Below are positions 27,150-36,362 of a DNA stretch of 64,000 bases, piece by piece; the stretch's first letter is position 1; each line of letters begins with the position of its first letter. The DNA is from Heminiphilus faecis. Its GTDB lineage: Bacteria; Bacteroidota; Bacteroidia; Bacteroidales; Muribaculaceae. The notes under the pieces were generated by a model, which was not told the origin of the DNA, made no database searches, and saw only the letters and a program-made list of their open reading frames with translations. The position numbers and the translations under genes were made by a program. The DNA lies in NCBI RefSeq assembly GCF_008728965.1, contig NZ_VSMC01000016.1:1-64000 (forward strand), in the 5' to 3' direction.

Positions 27150-27539
27150 ATGGGTAAAGTGTATGAATCGGATATAGACCCTGATGAGTTCATCCGAGAT
27201 TTTCGGGAGAGCCCCTCCCAGACGCAACCTTCCAAGAAACCTAAAGTTACATCGTCGGATAAAGATTCTCCTGTCAAACAGAAATCCAAGCCGGACAACA
27301 CCCCGCAATCACATCCTCAGACAGAGGAAGAATATCTTGACTGCTTCGTGCGCAATATGGCGCACATGCGGTCAAGGAAGAAATATCAGGTTGTTGAGGT
27401 TGACCCAATTTTTATACAGAAGGTAAAGCGGATCATCTCATACGGCGATACACCTTGTTGCTCAGCCAAAGCATATATCAACAACGTACTTGCGGAGCAT
27501 TTCCGAGAGTATGAAACCTATATTGAAAAAAGACAATAA
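27150..27539 (+). CDS. traB: DUF3408 protein, TraB-like
   Basis: A 129-residue protein with a disordered Lys/Pro/Ser-rich N-terminal half and a DUF3408 domain at residues about 65-129 (VVEVDPIFIQKVKRIISYGD, then YINNVLAEHFREYE). DUF3408 resembles a ribbon-helix-helix DNA-binding fold. It sits between the ParA-like gene and a second DUF3408 gene, with no base between this stop and the next start. It is probably a centromere- or oriT-binding partner of the ParA protein, which is an inference from position. Confidence 0.8.
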   Translation: MGKVYESDIDPDEFIRDFRESPSQTQPSKKPKVTSSDKDSPVKQKSKPDNTPQSHPQTEEEYLDCFVRNMAHMRSRKKYQVVEVDPIFIQKVKRIISYGDTPCCSAKAYINNVLAEHFREYETYIEKRQ

Positions 27540-27851
27540 ATGAAAAATGTAACCCATAAACTCACTATCAAAGTCACCCCCGATTCGGTAGAAGCCGAAA
27601 TGCAAGCCACAGACCCGGAACAGGCTGCATACATAGAAAAGTATCTCTCCGGCTCAAATGATTTCGCCACGAGGCGCACCTACATCCAGCCACAGTTGCA
27701 CGATACTCTTACCAAGATGGTGAAAGTCCTTGCTCCTCATGGTGCAACTATCGGCAGCTATCTGTCAGCAATCGTCCTCGACCATTTCGCAAAGAACGCA
27801 GACCTGATGAAGCGAATCTTTGAAGACAGCCGTGAGGACTTATTTACATGA
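27540..27851 (+). CDS. traC: DUF3408 protein, TraC-like
   Basis: A 103-residue protein with a DUF3408-like region over residues about 40-95 (RRTYIQPQLHDTLTKMVKVL, then SYLSAIVLDHFAKN). It is a paralogue of the protein before it. It starts directly after the preceding stop and overlaps the next start by four bases, so translation is coupled. It is likely a DNA-binding protein of the transfer operon. The exact job is not established. Confidence 0.78.
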   Translation: MKNVTHKLTIKVTPDSVEAEMQATDPEQAAYIEKYLSGSNDFATRRTYIQPQLHDTLTKMVKVLAPHGATIGSYLSAIVLDHFAKNADLMKRIFEDSREDLFT

Positions 27852-28633
27852 CAGTATTTGTAGTGCTGGCACTTTTGGCAAGCAATATCTTTCTTGCCAA
27901 AATGCTCCTATCAAAGGATAAAGAGAAAGCAGACAGTCCCTCAACAGACGCTGCGTCTGATAATACACCAGACCCGCCTAAAAATAATAATGAAGGTGTA
28001 TCTGATGCTTCGGTCGAAAATCCCATTGAGGAGAAAATAGCCTCCGTTGTCGGAGAAAGCAAATATGACCCCGACACATATAAGCAGATTGTCAAAGAGA
28101 TTGTGAAAGAGGTCGTTCCTCTTATCATAGAGGAATATGGCAACTTTGCAGATGCCGGATTCCCGGAATTAGAGGACAAGAAATCTTCAATAGTTGTACC
28201 CAATGACAAACTTGATGAAGTATTCTCCAACACAACAGTAGCGGAATTGACCGGTGAGGCTCCCGAACCTACTGAACCATGCGCCGACGGCTTGGACTTC
28301 AACGATATGACCACGACAATGAATGTGTTGAAAGAGACGTCTAACAACCCGGAGGATATGGAGGTAGCACAGGAAACTCTCCGTAAACTTGACGGTACAG
28401 TCATAAAGGAAAAACTTTCACTTGACCCGGCAATTCAGAAAAAGATTCTCCTTATCGAATTACATCTGCCCAAGCAAACGAAAGAGGAAACGGAGGATAC
28501 TATTCCAGAACATGACCAGAATGACTCCGCTCAATCCCCTGAATCGCAGCCGGACAAACCTAAAAGAGTCCTTTTCCACGCTGACATCGACACCTCGGAA
28601 ATTGATGAAATTGATTTCAATGTCTATCATTGA
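27848..28633 (+). CDS. traD: TraD-like membrane-anchored acidic protein
   Basis: A 261-residue protein with one N-terminal membrane segment (MTVFVVLALLASNIFLAKML) and a long, acidic, mostly disordered body rich in Glu, Asp, Pro and Ser. A helical stretch near residues 75-100 (YKQIVKEIVKEVVPLIIEEY) is the only clear structure. The place between DUF3408 genes and traE corresponds to TraD of CTnDOT-type elements, for which no activity is known. The symbol rests on position rather than on a recognised domain. Confidence 0.65.
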   Translation: MTVFVVLALLASNIFLAKMLLSKDKEKADSPSTDAASDNTPDPPKNNNEGVSDASVENPIEEKIASVVGESKYDPDTYKQIVKEIVKEVVPLIIEEYGNFADAGFPELEDKKSSIVVPNDKLDEVFSNTTVAELTGEAPEPTEPCADGLDFNDMTTTMNVLKETSNNPEDMEVAQETLRKLDGTVIKEKLSLDPAIQKKILLIELHLPKQTKEETEDTIPEHDQNDSAQSPESQPDKPKRVLFHADIDTSEIDEIDFNVYH

Positions 28634-28671
28634 CACTTGGCCGCAAGGCAAACCTATCTATAATATAATTC

Positions 28672-29025
28672 ATGTCTAATTTTTTCAAGAAATTCTATGA
28701 AAGAACCGTAGCGTTTATGAACGCACCCCATCGCCGCCGTCCCATTGCCGCAATGCTTCTTCTGACGGCTGCAATCCAGATGTTCGCCGCCGGTAACGGT
28801 CTGAGTGGCATCAATGAAGCCACTTCAATGGTCACCTCCTATTTTGACCCAGGGACGAAATTGGTGTACGCAATCGGTGCCGTGGTCGGACTCATCGGCG
28901 GCATCAAGGTTTACTCCAAATGGTCGAGTGGCGACCCCGACACGAGCAAGACTGCCGCCTCATGGTTCGGTGCCTGTATCTTCCTGATTGTAGCAGCCAC
29001 AATCCTCCGATCATTTTTCCTCTGA
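28672..29025 (+). CDS. traE: TraE, DUF4134 membrane protein (VirB2-like)
   Basis: A 117-residue protein with a cleavable or membrane-spanning hydrophobic segment near residues 23-43 (RRPIAAMLLLTAAIQMFAAG) and two further hydrophobic segments (LVYAIGAVVGLIGGIKVY and FGACIFLIVAATILRSFF). This is the DUF4134/TraE pattern, a small pilin-like subunit that takes the VirB2 place in the Bacteroidetes type IV secretion system. It shares its last base with the traF start. Confidence 0.9.
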   Translation: MSNFFKKFYERTVAFMNAPHRRRPIAAMLLLTAAIQMFAAGNGLSGINEATSMVTSYFDPGTKLVYAIGAVVGLIGGIKVYSKWSSGDPDTSKTAASWFGACIFLIVAATILRSFFL

Positions 29026-29345
29026 TGTCCGAGTATTCAATCAACAAGGGCATTGGTCGGTCGGTTGAGTACAAAGGCTTGAAAGCGCAATACCTGTTCA
29101 TCTTCGCAGGAGGATTGCTTGCCATTTTCGTGGTATTCGTCATCATGTATATCGCCGGAATCTCCCAATGGGTCTGCATAGGCTTCGGTGCGACAGGTGC
29201 GTCCTTTCTTGTCTGGCTCACATTCCATATCAATGCCAAATACGGCCAGTACGGTCTGATGAAACTGACCTCGGTCAAGTATCGACCACGATATATCATC
29301 AACCGTCTGCGCATAACACGATTGATAAAACATAAGAATAAATGA
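29025..29345 (+). CDS. traF: TraF, DUF4133 membrane protein (VirB3-like)
   Basis: A 106-residue protein starting MSEYSINKGIGRSVEYKGLK with two adjacent membrane segments (residues about 25-70) and a basic C-terminus. It matches DUF4133/TraF, the VirB3-like inner-membrane subunit of the mating channel. The ATG at 29025 overlaps the traE stop (TGATG). The gene overlaps traG by four bases. Confidence 0.9.
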   Translation: MSEYSINKGIGRSVEYKGLKAQYLFIFAGGLLAIFVVFVIMYIAGISQWVCIGFGATGASFLVWLTFHINAKYGQYGLMKLTSVKYRPRYIINRLRITRLIKHKNK

Positions 29346-31831
29346 GGAATATACTGAAAGCTACAACACTGGAGTCAAAGCTGCCGCTGCTGGCGGTCGA
29401 GCATGGCTGCATCATCTCAAAGGACGCGGATGTCACCGTGGCCTTTGAGGTGAGCCTACCGGAACTATTCACTGTCACCTCCGCTGAATATGAAGCGATG
29501 CACTCCGCTTGGTGCAAGGCAATCAAGGTGTTGCCCCATTACACTGTCGTACATAAGCAGGACTGGTTTGTCAGTGAAAAGTATAAGCCGGAACTTCAAA
29601 AAGAGGATTTGTCATTTCTTGACCGTTCATTTGAACGCCACTTCAATGAGCGTCCATATCTCGCCCACAAATGCTACCTCTTCCTGACGAAGACTACAAA
29701 GGAGCGTATGCGCCAGCAGTCAAACTTCTCAACCCTCTGTCGTGGACGTATAATGCCAAAGGATTTGAATCACGAAATGGTTGTGAAATTTATGGAAAGC
29801 GTTGAGCAATTCGAGCGAATTATGAATGACACCGGCTATATCAAACTCCATAGACTGAGTGATGAAGACCTTATCGGCACTGAATCAACCTCCGGACTGA
29901 TTGAGAAATATATGTCGCTGTCAATGGACGACGTCACTTGCTTGGAGGACATTGACCTGTCGGCAAAGGAGATGAGAATCGGCGACAAGATGCTCTGCCT
30001 CCATACTCTTTCAGACACTGAGGATTTGCCCGCAAAGGTCAGCACAGACAACCGATATGAGCGGTTATCAACTGACCGAAGCGACTGCCGGCTTTCTTTC
30101 GCTTCTCCCGTAGGGTTGCTGTTGCCTTGCAACCATATCTACAACCAGTATCTACTGATTGATAATCCTGACGAGAATCTGACGCGGTTTGAAAAGACGG
30201 CACGCAATATGAACTCCCTGTCGAAGTACAGCCGAAGCAACGCCATCAACAAGGAGTGGATTGACCAATATCTCAATGAAGCCCACAGTTACGGACTGAT
30301 TTCCGTGCGCTGCCATTGCAATATAATGGCTTGGAGCGATGATGCCGAGGAATTGAGGCGGGTCAAGAATGATGTTGGCGGTCAGCTGGCGACAATGGGT
30401 TGTATGCCACGGCACAACACCATCGACTGCCCGACACTGTTCTGGGCAGCGATGCCCGGCAATGAGGCCGACTTCCCTGCGGAGGAATCTTTTTACACGT
30501 TCATTGAACCTGCGGTTTGCTTCTTCACTGCCGAAACCAACTACCGCTCATCGTTATCCCCATTCGGAATAAAGATGGTTGACAGACTCACGGGCAAACC
30601 TATCCACTTGGATATTTCCGATGAACCGATGAAGCGAGGCATAACCACCAACCGCAACAAATTCATCCTCGGCCCGTCAGGTAGTGGGAAGTCGTTCTTT
30701 ACCAACCACTTTGTCAGGCAATATTATGAACAGGGCGCGCATATACTTCTGATTGATACGGGTAATTCCTACGAAGGTCTGAGCAACCTGATACGAAACA
30801 GGACTCACGGTGAAGATGGCGTATATTTCACATATACGGAGGATAACCCCATATCTTTCAACCCGTTCTACACCGACGACGGAGTGTTTGATGTGGAGAA
30901 GAAAGACTCAATCAAAACACTGCTGCTGACGCTTTGGAAATCGGAGGATGACAGAGTGACAAAGACTGAATCCGGCGAGCTTGGCTCGGCATTGTCAATG
31001 TTCCTCGATAAGATGGCAAAAGACCGCGACATTGTCCCATGTTTCAACTCATTCTATGAGTTCATGCGTGATGACTACCGTGCGGAAATGGCTAATCGCC
31101 CGATACCCATCTACAAACAGGACTTTGACATTGACAATTTCCTGACCACTCTGCGCCAATACTACCACGGTGGCCGCTTCGACTTCCTGCTCAACTCAAA
31201 AGCCAATATCGACCTGCTCAACAAGCGATTTGTGGTATTCGAGATTGACAGTATTAAAGAAAATCGCGAACTTTTCCCGGTTGTTACAATCATCATCATG
31301 GAGGCTTTCATCAACAAGATGCGCCGGTTGAAAGGCATCCGCAAAGTCCTAATCTGCGAGGAGGCTTGGAAGGCTCTATCCTCGGCAAATATGGCTGAGT
31401 ACATGAAGTACCTCTACAAGACTGTCCGCAAATATTTTGGTGAGGCTGTGGTTGTTACGCAAGAAGTCGATGACATTATATCGTCACCTATTGTGAAAGA
31501 AACCATCATCAACAACTCCGACTGCAAGATACTTCTCGACCAACGCAAGTACATGAACCGCTTCGACCAGATACAGGAGCTGTTAGGTCTGACGGATAAG
31601 GAGAAAGCCCAAATACTGAGTATCAACATGGCGAACAATCCCAACCGCCTTTATAAAGAGGTGTGGATTGGACTTGGAGGAACGCAGTCAGCCGTCTATG
31701 CCACTGAGGTGAGCAAAGAGGAATATCTCTGCTATACCACTGAGGAAACGGAGAAAATAAAGGTTTGGGAAATGGCACAGAAACTCGGCGGCGATACCGA
31801 AGCCGCCATAAAACGATTAGCTAACGAATAA
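29342..31831 (+). CDS. traG: TraG, VirB4-type secretion ATPase
   Basis: An 829-residue ATPase that powers assembly of the conjugation machine. Walker A is LGPSGSGKSFFTNHF (residue about 445) and Walker B is KVLICEEAWKALSS (about 675), followed by VTQEVDDIISSPIVKETIIN, a conserved VirB4 segment. The N-terminal 400 residues are the CagE/TrbE-like domain. Length and order match TraG of CTnDOT-type elements. Confidence 0.95.
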   Translation: MRNILKATTLESKLPLLAVEHGCIISKDADVTVAFEVSLPELFTVTSAEYEAMHSAWCKAIKVLPHYTVVHKQDWFVSEKYKPELQKEDLSFLDRSFERHFNERPYLAHKCYLFLTKTTKERMRQQSNFSTLCRGRIMPKDLNHEMVVKFMESVEQFERIMNDTGYIKLHRLSDEDLIGTESTSGLIEKYMSLSMDDVTCLEDIDLSAKEMRIGDKMLCLHTLSDTEDLPAKVSTDNRYERLSTDRSDCRLSFASPVGLLLPCNHIYNQYLLIDNPDENLTRFEKTARNMNSLSKYSRSNAINKEWIDQYLNEAHSYGLISVRCHCNIMAWSDDAEELRRVKNDVGGQLATMGCMPRHNTIDCPTLFWAAMPGNEADFPAEESFYTFIEPAVCFFTAETNYRSSLSPFGIKMVDRLTGKPIHLDISDEPMKRGITTNRNKFILGPSGSGKSFFTNHFVRQYYEQGAHILLIDTGNSYEGLSNLIRNRTHGEDGVYFTYTEDNPISFNPFYTDDGVFDVEKKDSIKTLLLTLWKSEDDRVTKTESGELGSALSMFLDKMAKDRDIVPCFNSFYEFMRDDYRAEMANRPIPIYKQDFDIDNFLTTLRQYYHGGRFDFLLNSKANIDLLNKRFVVFEIDSIKENRELFPVVTIIIMEAFINKMRRLKGIRKVLICEEAWKALSSANMAEYMKYLYKTVRKYFGEAVVVTQEVDDIISSPIVKETIINNSDCKILLDQRKYMNRFDQIQELLGLTDKEKAQILSINMANNPNRLYKEVWIGLGGTQSAVYATEVSKEEYLCYTTEETEKIKVWEMAQKLGGDTEAAIKRLANE

Positions 31832-31834
31832 CGA

Positions 31835-32557
31835 ATGTTTACAGAACTTTTAGAATTATTTGAACCACTTTTTCCCATACTCGCCACTTCAATTCTTTTT
31901 ATAGGTGGCGTAGCATTGGCAATTTACGGCCTTGTGCTTGTTTGCAAAGGTCTGAAACTCCTCTTTAAGAAAACCATAAGCAATATGTCACTCTGTGCCG
32001 ATTGCATTAAAAATTGGATTGACTCCGGCTTTGAACGCCTTGAAAATACAATCAAGTCGGCAATAAAGAGTGCGAATCGTAGCCAGACAGAGGATATTTT
32101 GAAACTCGTTCAGCCAATGGTTGAAAAGATGGTTGAGGAGAATATTAAGGAACAATTCTCCCCATGCGATGTTCCGATGGCAATCATCGACAAAATATCC
32201 GAGTTGCAGGGATTATGGGAGGATGATTCGCACACAATCCTTGCGACCATTTATAGAGACGGTGGCACATACATTATGAGTCTGGACGGTATTGAAGACC
32301 ATTATCTTGTCGGGAAGTATTTATTGAGCGAGGAATCGGAAAACAACCGCTTTTACGCCAATGGCTGCTTCGGCTTCACATTCCATTTTGATGAGGATAA
32401 CAATGCTATCTTCATACCTCGACTTGGCGTCTGGCTGAAACGGGAAACACACAACGGAATCTTTGACAATGGGGCTTTTACGAGTGTTGAGAAACTTTCT
32501 CTTGATGATGATACCCGTGAAAGAATAAAAGTCATTTTATCAGACAGAAACGAATGA
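31835..32557 (+). CDS. Unknown membrane-anchored protein in the tra operon
   Basis: A 240-residue protein with one strong membrane segment near residues 15-45 (ILFIGGVALAIYGLVLVCKG), a helical, probably coiled-coil part (about 60-105) and a C-terminal soluble domain of about 120 residues (CDVPMAIIDKISELQGLWED onward) that I do not recognise. It sits between traG and traI, where CTnDOT has TraH, but shows no clear similarity that I can claim. It overlaps traI by four bases, so it belongs to the operon. Confidence 0.7.
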   Translation: MFTELLELFEPLFPILATSILFIGGVALAIYGLVLVCKGLKLLFKKTISNMSLCADCIKNWIDSGFERLENTIKSAIKSANRSQTEDILKLVQPMVEKMVEENIKEQFSPCDVPMAIIDKISELQGLWEDDSHTILATIYRDGGTYIMSLDGIEDHYLVGKYLLSEESENNRFYANGCFGFTFHFDEDNNAIFIPRLGVWLKRETHNGIFDNGAFTSVEKLSLDDDTRERIKVILSDRNE

Positions 32558-33192
32558 AAAATATCAAGATTATTATTTCACTGTTTGCTATCTGCATCCT
32601 TTTCAGTGCAAACAAGGCAAACGCCCAATGGACGGTCATTGACCCTTCCAACATCGCCCAAAGCATCGTAAACAACTCCAAATCACTCGTTCAAGAGTCG
32701 CAGACGGCGACCCACATGGTGAAAAATTTTCAAGAAACCGTGAAAATTTATCAGCAGGCAAAGAAATATTACGACGCTCTCCAGTCAGTCAACAATCTCG
32801 TCCGCGATGCCAGAAAGGTGCAGCAGACAATCCTCATGCTCGGCAATATATCCGGCTACTACGTCAATAACTTCCAGAAGATGCTCACGGATCCAAACTT
32901 CACTTCCTCGGAACTGTCTGCAATAGCCTCCGGTTATACCCGAATCTTGGAAGAAGCCAATGGTGTCCTTGGGGATTTGAAACAGGTGGTCAACATTACC
33001 ACTCTCTCAATGACCGACAAAGACCGTATGGATGTGGTGGATAACTGTTACAAGGAGATGAAGCGGTTGAAGAATCTGACCGCCTATTACACCAATAAGA
33101 ACATCAGCGTCTCTTATCTGAGGGCGAAAAAGAAAGCCGACACACAAAGGGTTGTAAACCTCTACGGCGACGGCAGTGAAAAATACTGGTAA
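32554..33192 (+). CDS. traI: TraI, DUF4141 secreted protein (VirB5-like)
   Basis: A 212-residue protein with a signal peptide ending around NKANAQ and a long helical body (VKNFQETVKIYQQAKKYYDA and similar), ending in RVVNLYGDGSEKYW. This is the DUF4141/TraI pattern, corresponding to VirB5-type minor pilus subunits. It overlaps the preceding gene by four bases and is followed by traJ after two bases. Confidence 0.88.
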   Translation: MKNIKIIISLFAICILFSANKANAQWTVIDPSNIAQSIVNNSKSLVQESQTATHMVKNFQETVKIYQQAKKYYDALQSVNNLVRDARKVQQTILMLGNISGYYVNNFQKMLTDPNFTSSELSAIASGYTRILEEANGVLGDLKQVVNITTLSMTDKDRMDVVDNCYKEMKRLKNLTAYYTNKNISVSYLRAKKKADTQRVVNLYGDGSEKYW

Positions 33193-33194
33193 CC

Positions 33195-34205
33195 ATGCTG
33201 TGTGCGATAGATTTCAGCAACCTTCACACAATCCTCCGCTCGCTCTATGATGAGATGATGCCACTATGTTCGGATATGGCGGGCGTGGCACAGGCAATCG
33301 CCGGATTAGGTGCATTGTTCTATGTCGCCTACCGTATTTGGCAATCACTGGCGAGAGCAGAACCTATTGATGTGTTCCCGCTTCTTCGGCCCTTTGTTAT
33401 CGGCTTCTGCATAATGTTTTTTCCGTCGGTTGTACTTGGGACAATCAATGCGGTGATGTCGCCAATCGTTCAAGGAACAGCCTCGATGCTGGAGGGGCAA
33501 ACCCTCGATATGCAAAAGTACCGTGAAGAAAAAGACCGGTTGGAATATGAGCAGATGATGAATGACCCGTCAACCGCCTACCTCGTTGATGATGCTGAGT
33601 TTGACCGTCAGATTGATGAGTTGGGCGTGACTGAAATAGGGACAGCCGCAGGAATGTATATCGAGCGAGGAATGTATAAGGTCAAGAAAGCCATTCAGAA
33701 CTTTTTCAGGGAATTACTTGAAATGCTGTTTCAGGCAGCCTCCCTTACGATAGACACAATAAGGACATTCTTCCTGATTGTGTTGGCAATCCTCGGCCCG
33801 ATAGCGTTTGCCCTCTCGGTATGGGACGGCTTCCAGTCAACACTGACCATGTGGATCCAGCGATATATTCAGACTTATCTATGGCTTCCGGTCGCGGATT
33901 TGTTCAGTACAATTCTTGCCAAAATCCAAGTTTTGATGCTTCAAAACGACATTTCAGAACTGACTAATAACCCCAATGCAGACCTCGACGGGACAAATAC
34001 CGCGTATGTTATCTTTATGATTATCGGTATTATAGGCTACTTCACAATACCCACTGTGGCGGGGTGGATTATCCAAGCCGGAGGTGCCGGAAACTACAAT
34101 CGAGCTGTCAACAATACAGCGATGCAAGCAGGGTCCATGGCCGGAAGTGTCGGCGGTGCAGTTGCAGGCAACGTGGCCGGCAGAGCCGGAAAACTATTAA
34201 AATGA
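33195..34205 (+). CDS. traJ: TraJ, VirB6-like polytopic membrane protein
   Basis: A 336-residue protein with about six membrane segments, a polar middle loop (residues about 100-160) and a Gly/Ala-rich C-terminal tail (MAGSVGGAVAGNVAGRAGKL). It matches TraJ of Bacteroides conjugative transposons, the VirB6-like channel component of the inner membrane. The conserved segment ILGPIAFALSVWDGFQSTLT is clear. Gaps to both neighbours are short (2 and 18 bases). Confidence 0.9.
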   Translation: MLCAIDFSNLHTILRSLYDEMMPLCSDMAGVAQAIAGLGALFYVAYRIWQSLARAEPIDVFPLLRPFVIGFCIMFFPSVVLGTINAVMSPIVQGTASMLEGQTLDMQKYREEKDRLEYEQMMNDPSTAYLVDDAEFDRQIDELGVTEIGTAAGMYIERGMYKVKKAIQNFFRELLEMLFQAASLTIDTIRTFFLIVLAILGPIAFALSVWDGFQSTLTMWIQRYIQTYLWLPVADLFSTILAKIQVLMLQNDISELTNNPNADLDGTNTAYVIFMIIGIIGYFTIPTVAGWIIQAGGAGNYNRAVNNTAMQAGSMAGSVGGAVAGNVAGRAGKLLK

Positions 34206-34223
34206 CATTCAAACACCGATTAA

Positions 34224-34847
34224 ATGGAGTTCAAATCACTTAAAAACATAGAGTCATCTTTCCGTCAGATAAGGCTTTTCGGAATTGTATTTGTGGCTAT
34301 GTGTGCGGTGGTTGTCTCGGTGGCTCTGGTTATGGTTTTCAAGTTTGCTGAGAAGCAGCGTGAGAAGATTTATGTCCTTGACAATGGCAAGTCTTTGATG
34401 CTTGCCTTGTCGCAGGACATGAGCCAGAACCGTCCGGCAGAGGCACGGGAGCATGTAAGACGTTTCCATGAATTGTTTTTCACTCTCTCGCCGGACAAAT
34501 CGGCCATCGAACACAATATCAACCGCGCATTGATTCTCTCAGATAATAGCGCATACAATTACTACTCTGACTTCTCTGAAAAAGGTTACTATAACCGAAT
34601 CATCTCAGGCAACATCAACCAGATATGTCAGGTGGACAGCGTTGTATGCAACTTCACCAACTATCCATACACGGCGGTTACTTATGCGAAGCAGAAAATC
34701 ATTCGTCAGAGCAACGTGACTGAGCGCAGTCTTATAACAACCTGCAAGCTGACCAATTCGTCAAGATCAGATGACAATCCTAACGGCTTTATAATCGAGG
34801 GTTTCAATATCCTTGAAAATAAAGATATTTCCACAATCAAACGATAA
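34224..34847 (+). CDS. traK: TraK, VirB8-like protein
   Basis: A 207-residue bitopic inner-membrane protein. A short cytosolic N-terminus (EFKSLKNIESSFRQIRLF) leads into a membrane segment (residues about 18-42) and a periplasmic VirB8-like domain. FVAMCAVVVSVALVMVFKFA followed by LDNGKSLMLALSQD is typical of TraK. The next gene starts with the base after the stop. Confidence 0.9.
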   Translation: MEFKSLKNIESSFRQIRLFGIVFVAMCAVVVSVALVMVFKFAEKQREKIYVLDNGKSLMLALSQDMSQNRPAEAREHVRRFHELFFTLSPDKSAIEHNINRALILSDNSAYNYYSDFSEKGYYNRIISGNINQICQVDSVVCNFTNYPYTAVTYAKQKIIRQSNVTERSLITTCKLTNSSRSDDNPNGFIIEGFNILENKDISTIKR

Positions 34848-35150
34848 GTGAGAGTTTTATCAAAAGTACGCGACACCATATATAATAAGGTGTGGCACAC
34901 TCCCAAAGGGAAATTGAGAAATTTCCTTATATGCAAATGTGATAATATACCGCAGAAACGACGGTTGACAATCGTGGGTATATTCTTCGGATTGTTTGTC
35001 CTCATCGCATTTCTATTGTTCGGCAATGCCTGTTACCACATAGGACTGGGGCAAGCCCGTCAGCACATTGATGAGATAAAGCATATAAAGGCAGTGGAGT
35101 TACCAGCTTCAACTGAAAAACAGTCACTACCAACATTTGATGACATTTGA
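34848..35150 (+). CDS. traL: TraL, DUF3989 membrane protein
   Basis: A 100-residue protein with a GTG start directly after the traK stop. It has one membrane segment at residues about 42-62 (IVGIFFGLFVLIAFLLFGNA) and a periplasmic tail. The size, position and the pattern of a basic N-terminus before the membrane segment match DUF3989/TraL. Its end overlaps the traM start by 11 bases. Confidence 0.8.
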   Translation: MRVLSKVRDTIYNKVWHTPKGKLRNFLICKCDNIPQKRRLTIVGIFFGLFVLIAFLLFGNACYHIGLGQARQHIDEIKHIKAVELPASTEKQSLPTFDDI

Positions 35151-36339
35151 AGAACTGAAAACGAAAGTCAATGGCTGGTTTCAGCCGAAAAATGAGGCTG
35201 AGAGAGCCAAACTTAAAAAGTATGCCATTGTATTTCCCGCGATGTTCCTGACATTCATAGTTGCCCTTTGGTTAATTTTCGGCAGTGGATTCTCGTCAGA
35301 CATGACCGACACAAGCAACGCCAATATGGAGCTGCCGGATGGTGACAATGCCGAAATTGAAGGGAACAAACTCAAAGCAATGGAGGCTAAGGCACTTGAA
35401 GATGAAAAGCACCGACAGGATAGCGTAGTCCAGACATTCACTGAAATGGCGGATACGATGCCGACAAATATTTCAGAAGAGCCGACTGCAATAGAGTCAT
35501 CGGCACAGGCATACCAGTCAGTCCAAGCGTCACTTGAAGATTTTTATATTCCCGAAGACCAGTCTGCGGCACAGGTCGCAGAACTTCAAGCGAGGATTGA
35601 TGAACTGGAAATGCAGAATGCCTACGCCCAGCAGCAGACTCAGCAGCCCAATGAAGTGGAGCTGATGGAGAAGTCTTATCAGTTGGCGGCGCAGTATCTC
35701 GGCACTGGAAATGGTAGCCAACAGGCGATCATTGTCGATGAGCCGGTGAAGGAGCGTAAAGTTATGCCCGTGAATCAGGTCAACCGCAATGTGGTTTCCT
35801 CTCTCAATGCGGCAACATCTGAACGATCATTCTCTACTGTTGTCGGCGGCAAGCGTCAAAATTTCAAAAATACCATTTCAGCTTGTATAGCCTCTGACCA
35901 GTCGGTAATTGACGGTCAGAGCGTGAAACTTCGTACTCTTGAACCGATGTGGATTGGGAACTCTCTGTTGCCAAAGAATACAACCGTTGTCGGCTCGGCA
36001 CGATTGCAAGGTGAACGCCTTGAAATCACGATTGAGAGCATTGAGGCATTAGGCTGTATAATGGAAGTTGACCTCGCTGTATATGACTCAGACGGTCAAG
36101 AGGGTATCAACATTCCCAATTCTATGGAGTCTGACGCACTGAAAGAAATCGGAGCCAATATGGGTAGTACCGTCGGCAGCTCAATCAACATATCCACCAA
36201 TGCCGGAGCGCAAATTGTCTCCGATGTGGGTCGAGGCTTACTCAACGGCGTAGGTCAATATCTTACCAAGAAAGTCCGTCAGGTGAAAGTGCATCTGAAA
36301 TCCGGATATAAAGTGATGCTCAAGCAGGTTGAGCAATAA
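35140..36339 (+). CDS. traM: TraM, VirB10-like protein
   Basis: A 399-residue protein that should span the envelope. The N-terminus is cytosolic, followed by a membrane segment at residues about 32-52, an acidic and Gln-rich periplasmic linker with coiled coil (VAELQARIDELEMQNAYAQQ) and a C-terminal beta-rich VirB10-like domain (about 230-395). The conserved TraM segments NTISACIASDQSVIDGQSVK and MWIGNSLLPKNTTVVGSAR are present. I use the ATG at 35140. A TTG one codon earlier is also in frame. Confidence 0.92.
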   Translation: MTFEELKTKVNGWFQPKNEAERAKLKKYAIVFPAMFLTFIVALWLIFGSGFSSDMTDTSNANMELPDGDNAEIEGNKLKAMEAKALEDEKHRQDSVVQTFTEMADTMPTNISEEPTAIESSAQAYQSVQASLEDFYIPEDQSAAQVAELQARIDELEMQNAYAQQQTQQPNEVELMEKSYQLAAQYLGTGNGSQQAIIVDEPVKERKVMPVNQVNRNVVSSLNAATSERSFSTVVGGKRQNFKNTISACIASDQSVIDGQSVKLRTLEPMWIGNSLLPKNTTVVGSARLQGERLEITIESIEALGCIMEVDLAVYDSDGQEGINIPNSMESDALKEIGANMGSTVGSSINISTNAGAQIVSDVGRGLLNGVGQYLTKKVRQVKVHLKSGYKVMLKQVEQ

Positions 36340-36362
36340 TCAACAAAACACACCAACAACGA

